From NCBI GenBank assembly GCA_951812925.1, contig OX638370.1, positions 24,171,964-24,235,963 on the forward strand: a stretch of DNA of 64,000 nucleotides, written 5' to 3'. The position numbers and the translations under genes are program-made. Source of the DNA: Calliopum simillimum. Its lineage: Eukaryota > Arthropoda > Insecta > Diptera > Lauxaniidae. This document shows, piece after piece, positions 34,691 to 45,734 of the stretch (its first letter is position 1; each line of letters starts with the position of its first letter). The notes under the pieces are model-generated. The model was not told where the DNA came from. It did no database searches and saw nothing but the letters and a program-made list of their open reading frames with translations.

Positions 34691-35314
34691 TATGCCCTAC
34701 ACCCAGGGTATATTCACTTTGTCTTTCCGTTTGTAACGCAGAGAATTAGGCGTGGCAGATATAGAAAAGTATATATATTCTTGATCAGCGTCACATCCTG
34801 AGTCGATATAGCCATGTCCGTCAGTCTGTCTGGCTGGCTGGCTGTGTGTTGAAATACACTTTTTGGGAAAACTGAGCTAGAAAATTCAATTAAATTTGGT
34901 ACACTGCCTCTGTCGTCAAAGATAGCTCAAGGGATTGAAAATGAGCAAAATTGGTCAATGGACACGCCTACCGCCCATACAAAATATATATTCAAAATAC
35001 AATTCTAGGAGTATTTTTCACGACAATGCAACCAAAATACACTTAAATACTACGCATTGTAAATGAAGACTCCAAAAAAAAAACTGAGCAAATTCGGATA
35101 AGCAAAAGCTTCAAAACTCTATACTGAAAGCGTTTTTTGAGATATTCAAACCGAATTTCACTCAGACACTAAAAACTATAAATGCAAACTCTGTACAAAA
35201 ACTGAGTGAACTCGGACAAGAGGGCGTGGCACCTCCCGTATAAGCAAAATTTTTAAAATACTGCAGTTTATGGTATTTACTTTTTGGCCAGGCCAAAAGT
35301 TACATCCTTACTAG
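34691..35314 (+). mobile_element. DINE-1/INE-1-like Helentron, copy 2
   Basis: Collinear with copy 1 from CCCTACACCCAGGGTATATT through AAGTATATATATTCTTGATC, GCCATGTCCGTCAG and the GAGGGCGTGGCACCTCCC box, to the 3' terminus CCTTACTAG. It is shorter because the internal repeat region is reduced to about one and a half units (a deletion near 35095). Its first bases read TATGCCC instead of TATACCC. Confidence 0.75.
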
Positions 35315-36079
35315 TTTTTATTTCTCTCCGTTGCAAAGTCCTTCTTAATAAAAGTCACATTCTTAGGTTTTCTGTTGCATTCTCTACAAAAATATCAAAT
35401 TTCGATATGGGGGAATAATATTTTCATAAGAAATTGAAAAAAATGGAAAAAGCTTATCTTGGGCTTTAAGATTGTTTCCTTAAGCTATACCAAACTTTAT
35501 TCAATGCGTGCAGAGTTAACCACTTATTCCCATGTTGAATTAAGAAACATGTGTTTTTGAATGGAACATGCCACATCTTCTTGATAAAATCCGCCCAATT
35601 CTTCTCCTTTCATAAGAATCGAAAGAAGTTAGGGTTTAAAAATGAAACCTTTCCCTGATATACCCACGCATACAATTGCTATATACATACATATGTACAT
35701 ATGTACTCATAGTTCATTACATTAATAGTTGTGTGAAGAATTTTAATTATATTCAGCTGTTGCAAAATCTCATTTTAATTAAATTTAAATTTTGTAATTT
35801 AAACTCGATTAAATTTCAAAGGCCTATAAGTTAAATGCAGCTATATATATTGCATGGCTCAACACTTACACTTGCATTGAAACAATGCATCGACAACCAA
35901 AGAAAAATGTTAGCCAACAATTTTAGTTTTTTATTTTTTTATTTTGTATTCGATTTTTTTTTTTTGTTAAATCGTTGACCTCAAAGGTTTAAGCCATTCT
36001 CAGTCAGGATTATTTAGAGATTTACTTTCGTCAAATTGTAGAAGATAGCTTTCTATTTTTCACTTTTCCATTTGGAGAG
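35315..36079. other. No gene identified
   Basis: AT-rich, with a TACATATGTACATATG microsatellite (about 35688-35707) and T-rich runs at 35930-35965. Confidence 0.4.
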
Positions 36080-36082
36080 TTA

Positions 36083-36558
36083 TAGCATAGACAGACGACA
36101 GCGTATCTCTGCATCAGCAGGCTTAATACGAATTTAATTGTGCATTATCTTCATCTCAATACGCATCGATTCTAGTGTTAATGCATCAAAACAAAGTAAA
36201 CTAAATGTAATAGATTGTAACAATTTGCCAGAAACAAAACATTGATTGTTAATTTTGAGCTCAATTTATTAAATTTATAAGTGTCACAAAATTGATATAA
36301 ATAAATTGAAATTACAACAAACATTAGCAAAAGTGAGTTTTAAGATAAATAATAACTATGTTTAGGTAAGCCACCAAATGAAATTTTTTACGGGAACAAA
36401 AATAAAGCGCACTGTGCGAAGCGAGGGTGATTAGCAGGAGAAAGTGAACAAACAAATCAGCTGTTTACTTAATGCAGAAACTGTCATATATAGGGTAAAA
36501 TTTTCAATTGAATTAATACGTTTTTAATCCATATTAACGCTGTCGTCTGTCTATGCTA
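36083..36558. mobile_element. Candidate PIF/Harbinger-type MITE
   Basis: Perfect terminal inverted repeats TAGCATAGACAGACGACAG at the left and CTGTCGTCTGTCTATGCTA at the right. Both sides are flanked by TTA (36080-36082 and 36559-36561), the three-base target duplication used by Harbinger elements. The 476-bp interior has no transposase. The superfamily call rests on the TTA duplication alone. Confidence 0.6.
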
Positions 36559-36787
36559 TTAGTATCGCAATTGAGGCGTTGCGTGCATTAACGCCCTAAG
36601 TCGACTTAGGGCGTTTTTGCGCCCATCGCTTTTTTGAAAAGCTTGGGTCCTCAAATATATGTGTACTTAATTTCAACTTCCAATTACGATCACAGAATGT
36701 GGTAGAGCAATATATATATACTGTTTAAAGAGTTGCGTGCAAGAAGGGCGTAGTGCGACTTGGGGCGTTTTTGCATAAATCAGTTCG

Positions 36788-37039
36788 CGGTAGGAAAAAA
36801 AGGTTCTTACTCAAAACCAAGGTGCCGAGCGGAAAAAATTATATATGGCAAAAAATGCTTAGAATTGTCCAAAGAGTACGTGTGATTTTATTTAGATTTT
36901 TTTTTTTTTTTTAGCCAAATTTTGAAAAATTATAAAATTCACACATATTTTTTGGACGATTCCAAGCATTTTCTGCGTAATATACTTTTTTGTCGTAAGG
37001 TACCTTGCTTTTGAATTAAATCCATTTTTCCGGCTGGGT
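36788..37039. mobile_element. Small foldback, copy A
   Basis: Inverted segments AAAATGCTTAGAATTGTCC (36852-36870) and GGACGATTCCAAGCATTTT (36953-36971), with outer parts ACCAAGGTGCC and GGTACCTTGCTTTT. The same plan and core sequence recur at 56331-56580. It is nested in the 36569-38185 element. Confidence 0.55.
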
Positions 37040-37551
37040 AAAAAAATTGCTATGTTTGAGTGACCATATTTCGATAAATTTGTAGCCTAAGAAATTTTTC
37101 AATAAAGCATTTTAAAGGAAACTTTATCTCCTTATTTTTTATTAAATTTTGTCTTTTCCTATCTTTGATCTAAAATAAGTTATAGTCAAAAGAGTAAAAA
37201 AAGACAAGAATTCGAAAATTTTTTTTGATTTCAATATTCTATAAATTCATTAAAATCCATAGCGCCGCTTTTGTGTAATATTGAATCAAAATATTCAAGC
37301 CTTTAAAGGTGGGTGTGACACTCTTGCCATCCCATCCACATTTCGCTATTTATAATCAGCATTTGTCTACCAAACTGAGCCACCATTTGCGAAATATTGC
37401 CCAATAAATTCTAATTTTAAAGAATTTGCTACGCCTTTCTATGAGTATCTACAGGGTTAGAATTTATCCCAGTCTTAATATTATACTAATATAAAACATT
37501 GTAACAAATTTCGTTAAAATCTCTATAACCGTTTACAAAAAAAATATTTAC

Positions 37552-37925
37552 CAGGTGCAAAACTTAGATGCAATGTATGCATGCATTTTATAAAATTAAA
37601 ATTTTAAAGAAATAAACAAAAATGCACATTTATAAATAATTACGATGAAAGTATATTTCATTTCACTCATTTTTAAAAAAAAAATCATTAAAATCAGAAC
37701 AGTTTTGCCGGATTCCCAAGCAAAATGCTAACGTTATCAGGTGCAAAACATAGATGCAAATGTATGCGTACATTTTATAATATTAAAATTTTAAAGAAAT
37801 AAACAAAAATGCACATTTATAAATAATTACGATGAAAGTATATTTCATTTCCCTCATTTAAAAAAAAAAAAATCATTAAAATCGGAACAGTTTTGCCGGT
37901 TTCCCAAGCAAAATGCTAACGTTAC
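37552..37925. repeat. 186-bp tandem duplication
   Basis: Two almost identical copies starting CAGGTGCAAAACWTAGATGC (37552 and 37738), passing AAATAAACAAAAATGCACAT and ending TTCCCAAGCAAAATGCTAAC. High identity compared with the rest of the host element suggests a recent duplication. Confidence 0.9.
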
Positions 37926-38185
37926 TCTAGTGATAGTCAAATGGATTTATGCAAAAACGCCCTACAATTTAAGTTTTTCCTTCTTCGATAATTCTGTCAA
38001 TATGCGTTAGTATTATGTGTTAGCGGTAATTATTTACTCATTTTATTAGGTTTAATTGAATAAATTTGTTTTCTAAGGTTTAAATGATGGTTTGTTCTTT
38101 TTATCAGCATTTAAAAACTTTAAATTGAATTATCTCGAAATGCCATTTTTCGACTTGGGGCGTTATTGCACGCAACGCCTCAATT

Positions 38186-38518
38186 ATCATCCATATAAGT
38201 AAAGGTATGAGGAGTAAATTATGTATATTTGTAAAGAGCTAAGATGTCTGTACTTCTATGGATGAGAACTAAACAGAAGAACATAAAATTGAAGGCTCGA
38301 TTGAGGAAGACTGTAGGCATCCGATGTATTCTGTGGGATGAGTAGAATTGGATTAACATTATTTTCTGTAAATGCAACTTATGGCTTAAAAAAGCATTTT
38401 TTTAACAATTAACCAAGCATTAAATTTAAGTCTGATATGATAGAGAAAATGATTAACGTCGTAGTTTGAAGCATGTAAAAACTTCCTGTGTTCATTAAAA
38501 TAATTTTATTTCTTTAAA
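38186..38518. other. No gene identified
   Basis: Spacer between elements; nothing recognised. Confidence 0.4.
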
Positions 38519-38947
38519 TCTATAGATTAATATGAAGGACAAAAGCTTGTCCTATCTTTTTACTATGTTAGAAATAGAGCACAACTTTGAATTATAAACC
38601 ATTAGAAAGGTATTTGTGTATTAATGTGCACAAACTCAAAGTGATTTTAATATGTTGCCATTAAGCCAGGTAAAATTAAATGTAAATTTTTCAATGTTAA
38701 CAACGACAAAATATGCGATCACACAGAGCTGAAAAGAGGATACAGCATAAAGAGAGAGACAAAATGCTGACTGACTTCATGTTTTTTGTTTTCTTTTCGT
38801 TTCACATACATAGGTCATTGTACCAGGAATGATAAATCAGCTATTCTATTTTGTACCAAATAGCAAAAAAAGAACTAAAACTGTCCAAAAAGTTTCAAAA
38901 TAATTTAATACATTTATGGTAAAATTTTGATCATTGGGCGATTCTAG
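38519..38947 (+). mobile_element. Helitron-like element, copy 2
   Basis: Preceded by A and starting TCTATAGATTAATATG; ending GGGCGATTCTAG before T. A short palindrome GGACAAAAGCTTGTCC lies 17 bp inside the 5' end; copy 3 has GACAAAAATTTGTC at the same place. Interior blocks shared with the other copies: CTATGTTAGAAATAGAGCAC, AACAACGACAAAATATGCG, TTCTATTTTGTACCAAATAG and ACTAAAACTGTCCAAAAAGT. Non-coding. Confidence 0.7.
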
Positions 38948-39787
38948 TTTTTTTAAGTTTTTGTGTATATATTTTTAAGTTGGGTGTGAGAAGTTTATTA
39001 AAGTTGTTTGCACTTGTTGTACATTGTGCATAAAGATTTCCACAGGGTGAAATATGATAAATTATGATTTATAAGCTAAGTAATATTTTACTTGAATAAA
39101 TAATTTTTTAAAACTTCAAAATAACTTTAAATTTTCGATATTTAATCAAAGTTAGCTCAACTTAAGTTAAAAAGAACATCCTTTTCCATATTCAATTCAA
39201 TTTGGAAACTGAAAAGAGCACCCTGTAAAAAAGCACTATAGAGTAATGCTATTTTTTTTCAATATATTTTTTATATTTGATATGGAATGTAAAGGATTTT
39301 TCTTCTTTTTTGTTTGTTTCATAATTTAATGCAGTGTTATTGCTATCTCTCTCACACACGGACATTTTTCTCCTACAAATGTGCTCTGCTTTTTTGGTTT
39401 GGGTTTTTTTTTGTTGTTGTTGATATTAATGCTTGTATTGTTGTTTTTGTTGTTGTCGTTATCGTTGATAAATCTGGTCAATTTAATTGAAGTTAATTGT
39501 TTCATCAGTTCACTACTGATGTAGTTCCCTACATATATTATTGTTGTTGTATTGTTGTTTATTTATACGCATACTATTAACTATTTATAATATTTTTTGC
39601 TTTTATTTACAAGCAAATAGATACACATTGGCCGTACCAGTGAAAGTCATAGTGTGAATTGTAGTAAATAGTTCTTTTTACATCCTAGACTTGAGCTAAA
39701 TTCTACGGTTTCAGCAACTTTAATGAAAATTTTATTGAAATAAGGCATCTCTGGGCATTAAGTGTGCAAAATATCATAACTGGGCAT
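38948..39787. other. No gene identified
   Basis: AT-rich with several TTG/GTT tracts (39411-39424, 39437-39462, 39539-39560). Confidence 0.4.
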
Positions 39788-39789
39788 TA

Positions 39790-40209
39790 GGTCGTGTCGA
39801 TGCTTATTTTGAGATTTTCAAGGGTGTAAAAGTTTTTTTTTAGCACTCAAAAAACAAACCAAATCGCCTTTTTGGCAGGTGATGCTTGATGTTTAAAAAT
39901 TATGTATCATTGTAAGAGGCTTAATTGGGGGATAGGAAACAGAGAAAATAGGTGGTACTAGGCGAAAATGACTTCAGAGCTCCAAATAATATAAGGAAAC
40001 ATAGGCCTAATTAAGTCCTTTACAAAGATATATAATTTTAGAACATCGCACATCACCTGCCAAAGTAATGGAAAAAATATAATTTTTGGCTGTTTTAAGA
40101 GTGGTACAAAAAAAAATGTTTCTGTATCCTAAATGGTCTCATGTAAAGCTTTCAAATAAGGTGCGGTTTTTAAAAAGTTTTTTTTTTTTGTGTGGAGATC
40201 AAACCGGCC
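39790..40209. mobile_element. Palindromic TA-GGCCGGGTC-type MITE, copy 4
   Basis: TA at both flanks; left end GGTCGTGTCGATG, right end GGAGATCAAACCGGCC. The interior matches copy 2: GGCAGGTGATGCTTGATG and its inverse GCACATCACCTGCC surround the centre, and AAGCTTTCAAATAAGGTGCG lies near the right end. Being uninterrupted, this copy shows what copy 2 was before the DINE-1-like insertion. Confidence 0.8.
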
Positions 40210-40577
40210 TAATGAGCATCAGTTTAAAGTACGCTAATATCTCGTACAATCTATTTGATACGTCATCATAAGAGAATTTATGGCGTCATCTTTCTAAAAT
40301 TATATATATTGGGTCAACTTATGCACAGTAATGTTTCTCTGAACTAAAAGTAGTCGTCATATCATTATACTACGGTTTCACTGGAGATTTATCTTTGACG
40401 AGATTTAGAAATATTAGTGTTAAATCCTACACGTTTTCACCAGCCGAAAGAGATTTATTTTTGATAGTAAATGTCATAACAGGGAAAACCAAAGATATCT
40501 CTCTATATTTTTTTACGAAACTTTACGAGTTTTTTCAAACTTATTCGGTATATTGAATATTAAAAGTTTTATAATAA

Positions 40578-40960
40578 TCTATATATTAATGCGCAAGACA
40601 AAAATTTGTCCTACCTTTTTTACTATGTTAGTAATGGAGGACGACTTTGAATTATACACCATTCGAAAGGTATTTGCGTGTAAATGTGCACAAAGTTAAA
40701 ATTATTTCAAAATTTTGTTATTGAGCAAAATAAATTTATATGCAAATTTTTCAATACTAACAACGACAAAATACGCGGTCACACTGAGCTAAAAAAAGGA
40801 TACAGCACAAAGAGAAAGACAAGAGGGTGACAGACACTGACAAGTTTTTTGTTTTCTTTTCGTTTGACATTTGTCAATGTTTCAGGGATGATAAATGAGC
40901 TTTTCTATTTTGTACCAAATTGCAAAAAAGTACTAAAACTGTCCAAAAAGTAGCAAATTT
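40578..40960 (+). mobile_element. Helitron-like element, copy 3 (3' end lost)
   Basis: Starts TCTATATATTAATGCGCAAG after A and follows copy 2 through AACAACGACAAAATACGCGG and ACTAAAACTGTCCAAAAAGT. After that the sequence departs and no CTAG terminus is found, so the 3' end is deleted or has diverged. Confidence 0.65.
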
Positions 40961-42983
40961 ATTTAAAGCTTGAAAATTTTTGGAGAAAAATTACAAATTG
41001 CACCACATACGATAGCTACGATTAAAAACATCGATTTAAATTATCAGATCTGATATAAAGTAGACCAAGTATTGATCGTTCTTCTATATACTTAATATAT
41101 CATAACATAACACGCGAGTTCCGTAGCATATGCAATCATGTGCCAAAAAACTATCAGACATGAACTTTTGCTATTTTTACGCCATATCACCGTATATGAA
41201 CATTTTGTATCAATAAAAGCGTTGTGGCTTCTTTTTATTGTTGTTTTTGTTGTTGTCATTAACGCCGTATTTGTTTATTCTATCCGATTTTGTGGTATTT
41301 TCACTCAAAAAAAAAAAAATAAAAAAATTTCAGTTGCTTTTGTAATTAAATTCCAAAAAGAACTAAAATTTATTGAACTCCACTTAAATGCGCACAATAT
41401 GCGTGATGAATGTGACCCCTTTGACATTTGACCCTGGTAAATAATATTAAAGTGCGGCCAATAAAAAAAGATATTTACAATATTAATCAAGTGATGAGAA
41501 TATAATACTGAAAGTATTAAAATTTAAAAAAAAAGTTTCTAAAAAAAAAGACAACAAGTAAACTTAATTTGCCATGCCGCAATCCAATATTGATAAGAAA
41601 GAGGTCAAAAATTAAAATAAAACAGAAGAAAAAATCTAAATAACCAAAGAAAAAGCGCTAAAATGAAGACATGAAAATGCGCTTCAACAAGAGATACCTC
41701 CTATACAATACACCTTAACTTTTGTCTTCCAGTACATGCTACTTATGTACCTTTGCTGTTACTTTTTTCTTCATGCACCGTCTTTTTTTTCTTCTATGGC
41801 ATTTCACAGTTTTTGCTGCAGTGCAGCCAACTTAAGAAACAAAATAAATAAAAAAGACAAAAACACCGTCACAAACTGCTTTGCAAAATAAAAAGCGCAG
41901 CAGTCATGAAAGGGTTAAAAAGTTTGCTACTTTTTTTATCTGTAAGTTTTTTTTTGTTAACAATTCGTTTTCTTTTTTTTTTTTGTGTTTTTTCGCTGTA
42001 TTGATCGCTCCCCATAGCACGATTTGGGTTTTTCGTAACCTTTGTTATTTTTATACAAATGTTTTTTTTAATTTCTTTTGATAGTAAATATTGTTATTTT
42101 GGTAACGTGGCAGTTCCATAAATAACTGCAAATTTTGGGTGAACTTGTTATGATTGTTTGAAGTGAATAAACTTAAAATGATCTTTTGTAGAATAAATTT
42201 AATATGGTATATTCCAAAAGCTGACCAATGTTCATGATCAAACTAATCATGTTAACATATAGCTTCCCATTAGGCTTGTTGACCCATAAAAGTTGCCCGA
42301 AATTTCGTTTCCCGAACACAAAAAGTTTAATTTTGATGCAAAAAACCACCATGTAAACTTTGGTCCATTTCCAAAAACACTTGATTAATCCGTTTTCAAA
42401 ACCGAAATACGCTCCCAAATAAGAATTTTCATTTCATCGTCACTTCTAAAGTCTTGGAGAAATTTTTCAAACAACGTGGAAATAGTATACGATGATGCAT
42501 AGTATGTATAGTGGAAGGTGTGTATTTTTGCATTTATTGTTTTGAAACTGGTTTTGCGGTCATTGGTCTCTGAATTAGAACAAATATCTTATGGTCTTTA
42601 TATACACCAAAACGAAACTTTTGGTGATCGGGAATGGAAATTCCGTACAAGTTTAGTTTTTGCTATAAATTCATTTTCAGGGTACATTTTTCTACAAGCC
42701 TGTATAAGAATTAAATGCCTTTAGGCGCTTTGAAGATATTATAAGGAATTTTTGTAAAGAATTTCATATTCATAGTAATTGTTGCCAGAAAAACAAACTT
42801 TTGTAGAAAAATCTGTTGTTTGGCATATTTTGTCCGCCATTTTGAGTTACAAAAATTAATTTCGTATTCGCAATCACTACTGATTTCTGGTTGATAAATT
42901 CGGTTCGTCATGATAGATCCGATATTTTGTGCTTCGAAAAATTGATTTCTGATTCGATAAAAGCAACATCAGAAACTTCCATA
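40961..42983. other. No gene identified
   Basis: AT-rich, with homopolymer runs near 41310, 41530 and 41970. The 97-codon plus frame at 41138-41431 and the minus frame at 42173-42418 show no recognisable domain. Confidence 0.4.
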
Positions 42984-45080
42984 TGGGTGATTCTTAGATA
43001 ACTGTGCTTTTTCGAGTTGTAAAATTGGCAGATAATTTTTTTGGATTTTTGCAAGTTTTGTCATGCTATCTTGTGTAAACACACTCTTAAAACTCATCTT
43101 TTAAGTAGATCAACTACAAGTGTGAATTTACGGCTTTGAGGTCGAAATTAAGAAATTTTGCTGCCATGTTTGTGACTAAATTGCCACGTTTGTGACATTT
43201 TAGCCACAGTATGGAAAAATTATGGTTTTGAAGCGTTTTGATGAGAGATATATTGCATATAATGTCAAATTTACACTTCAAGACTAATTTTGCAACAGTG
43301 TCATGTCTCCGGTGGTCCATTTTTTTATCCCCTACCGCCCTAAATATCAACTATCGTTTTCTTTCCTCTGTTTTTATAGTCGTTTATGGTGGATTAGGAT
43401 CTCCTAATTACGAATCTGATCTTGATTTTTTTCTATTACATCAGTATCCTTAGTTATCCTTGCTCAAAAGTGAAAAAATCACAGTTTTGACATCTACTTA
43501 ATAAAAACAGCAACTAGTAAAATTAATTTTTGTCAATGGATTCAGACAGCCAAATTTATTAGCAACAAGACATAATTTACCGTTTTTCAATTGGATTCCT
43601 AGTTTCCGAGTTATAAGCCTTTAAAAAAAGGATATCTCTCAATAACACACAAAGGATTTTCTGGACCGAAAAATTAACAAAAATGGTAAGTTTTATTATT
43701 TTTACCAGAAATATATTTTATCACGAAAATTTTAAGCTCTTGCAGACTAAAATTGGAAGAAAAAATAAGGCTCTATTGTAGATTTAGTGAATGCACAGAT
43801 GAAATTTTGATTCTGATAATTTGCAAAGCAATAGTTTAGTAGCGTCATTCACTAAATCTAGCATAGAACTGTCATTTTTCATGCGATTATTGTCCGCATG
43901 GTCTCGAAATTTTTGTAATTAAATATGTTATTGATAAAAATAATAAAACTTGATTTTTTGTAACTTTTCGGTCTCGAAAAATCCTTTGTATGTTATCGAA
44001 AGATGTCCTTACTTTAAACGCTTATAACTCGGAAGCTGGGAATCCAATTGAAAAACGGTAAATTATGTCTTGTTGACAATAAATTTGGCTGTCTGAATCC
44101 ATTGACAAAAATTAATTTTACTTGTTTTTGTTTTTGTTCTATAGCTTTAAGTAGATGTCAAAACAGTGATTTTTTCACTTTTGAGCAAGGATAACTCAGG
44201 ATTCTGATGGTGTAGAAAAATTTTTGTATTAAAAACATAATTAATATCCTTCAACTTAACATCTGTATACTGAAACTTTATATCGAAATATGTTTTTTGC
44301 AGACTGATAAAAAGTGCCACGTTTGTGACATTTTTGATGCGCCACGTTTGTGACATTTTTGTAGTTTATCGCTCATTGTAAAGCACGCGTTTGAGTTCAA
44401 GATTTTTCCGAAAGAATTTGGGGTCATGTATGTAAATCCTACAAAAAAATTGTTTCATGCATAAAATAAAATGTTCTACCTGCGAGTGCCGAGTGCCACG
44501 TTTGTGACCATAATTTAAAAAAAAAAACTGTTTTTGTTTATAAACTGCCCTATAAAACGCAAACAGATTTCTTTTTGGACGCGTTCGGATATGATGACAT
44601 TTGGGTGATGGATAGTGAATGCATATGTATTGCAATCTATTGACTGAAACAGTAGTACCATGCAGTAGTAGCTTAATGCTTTGAAGAAATTTTTTTTTTC
44701 CAAAACTAGGGGACAGTTTTCAATTCGAAATTGTGCCCTCTAAAAATTATTTAAAACCGCAGATGAGCTCAGAATATTGTAGCCTTAAGTATTTACTTAA
44801 CATGTGTAGTAACTTGTTTTCTGTTCCATTTCCGTTTTTTGGTCGTTTTTCATCGTTTTGTGTATTAAAAGTAGGGGTGGGACATGCCACGTTTGTGACA
44901 TTTGGGGTATATTTGCAAACTTTCACAGTAGACCAATAATTATTTGGTGGTAAAATTGATCCGTTCTGTTAGAAAAACATAGTTTCTAACCTATAGCGTA
45001 ATTTTTTGTGAAAAAAAAGCCTACTGTATAGGTGAAATCGCCAGAGGACACAAAAAGTACAGTTATCTGAGAATCACCCA
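42984..45080. mobile_element. 2.1-kb inverted-repeat element with repeated GCCACGTTTGTGAC motif
   Basis: TA flanks TGGGTGATTCTTAGATAACT at the left and, inverted, TGGGTGATTCTCAGATAACT at the right (about 31 bp of similar terminus). A second, larger inverted pair (43427-43690 against 43965-44215, about 240 bp per arm) surrounds the centre, with blocks such as CTTGCTCAAAAGTGAAAAAA and ACCGTTTTTCAATTGGATTC. A directly repeated motif (next entry) is distributed on both sides. Open frames are short, so any transposase must come from elsewhere. Superfamily unknown; the TA duplication would suit Tc1/mariner-like elements. Confidence 0.65.
43163..44903 (+). repeat. Seven direct copies of GCCACGTTTGTGACATTTT
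   Basis: Positions (approximate starts): 43163 (GCCATG variant, ending ACTAAA), 43183, 44315, 44341, 44495 (ending ACCATAAT) and 44886, with a partial GCCAC at 43203. All have the same orientation although the surrounding arms are inverted. They cluster outside the inner palindrome, so they could be binding sites for a trans-acting transposase or an unrelated factor. This is inference from repetition only. Confidence 0.7.
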
Positions 45081-45368
45081 TATAACGACTTTGGTGGGAA
45101 TAAATGATGTTTAGCATTATTTTGTCCACCATTATAGATCTGCCATGCTGTTTTTTGAAAAATGTATTTCAAAATTTGCAATCGGCATCATGAAAAACCA
45201 CTTAGTGCCGGCATTTAGAATTTTGATCAGCTTTTTTGATTTAACAAAAACTGGAGATTTCTAAATAATACGGGTTTGTGCTCAGAAGCACTAATATTGT
45301 CTAAATTGAGAAGAGCACATCCTGACAAATTTTACAAGTTCGATAAAAAATAATAGGAAAATAATATT

Positions 45369-45660
45369 CTAGCTGATCCAAGCTTTAATAAATCTGACTG
45401 AATAGGCATCATCACTGGAACAGATATCTATGCTGAAATAATGGAGGACGGAATCTTTCCAGTTGGAAAAATTCTAGGTCATCCCACTAAGGTAGGCTTA
45501 ATTTTGTCTGGAATTTTACAAAGTCAGTCAAAGATAAAAAGTTGTTAGTCGCAGTAACCAGGAGCTTGGAACGTTTCTTAGAACTAGTGAAGTTCACGGT
45601 ACAAATAACTCTGTCAGAATATAACAAATGCTTAAAGCGCTATGAGAAAAATAAAAAACG
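45369..45660 (+). pseudogene. BEL/Pao retrotransposon protease-region remnant
   Basis: One frame (45369-45548) reads LADPSFNKSD, a stop, then IGIITGTDIYAEIMEDG and KVGLILSG. These correspond to the LADPxFNxxxxIDLLLGAD and TxxGWILSG pieces of the BEL/Pao aspartic protease region. After a TAG the reading continues in another frame (from 45542) with RFLELVKFT and LSEYNKCLKRY, like the short RFWEL...LSxxxxxCExxF linker before the reverse transcriptase. Stops and a frame change show it is dead. The RT part resumes at 46748, after the tandem array. Confidence 0.7.
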
Positions 45661-45734
45661 ACCACAGTGCATTGTTTCATACAATCTAGACGTAAAAAAT
45701 TCAAAATGTGTCCACCAATCTCACAAAATTGGGT

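Larger units (their letters stand above)
36569..38185. mobile_element. 1.6-kb TIR element with GGGCGTTTTTGC motifs
   Basis: Ends AATTGAGGCGTTGCGTGCA and TGCACGCAACGCCTCAATT. The box CGACTTRGGGCGTTTTTGC recurs at about 36602 and 36752 (plus sense), in inverse at about 37953, and as the inner part of the right end at 38152. There is no transposase frame and no clear target duplication. It lies only 10 bp beyond the preceding MITE and itself contains a small foldback and a 186-bp tandem duplication. Superfamily unknown. Confidence 0.65.
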
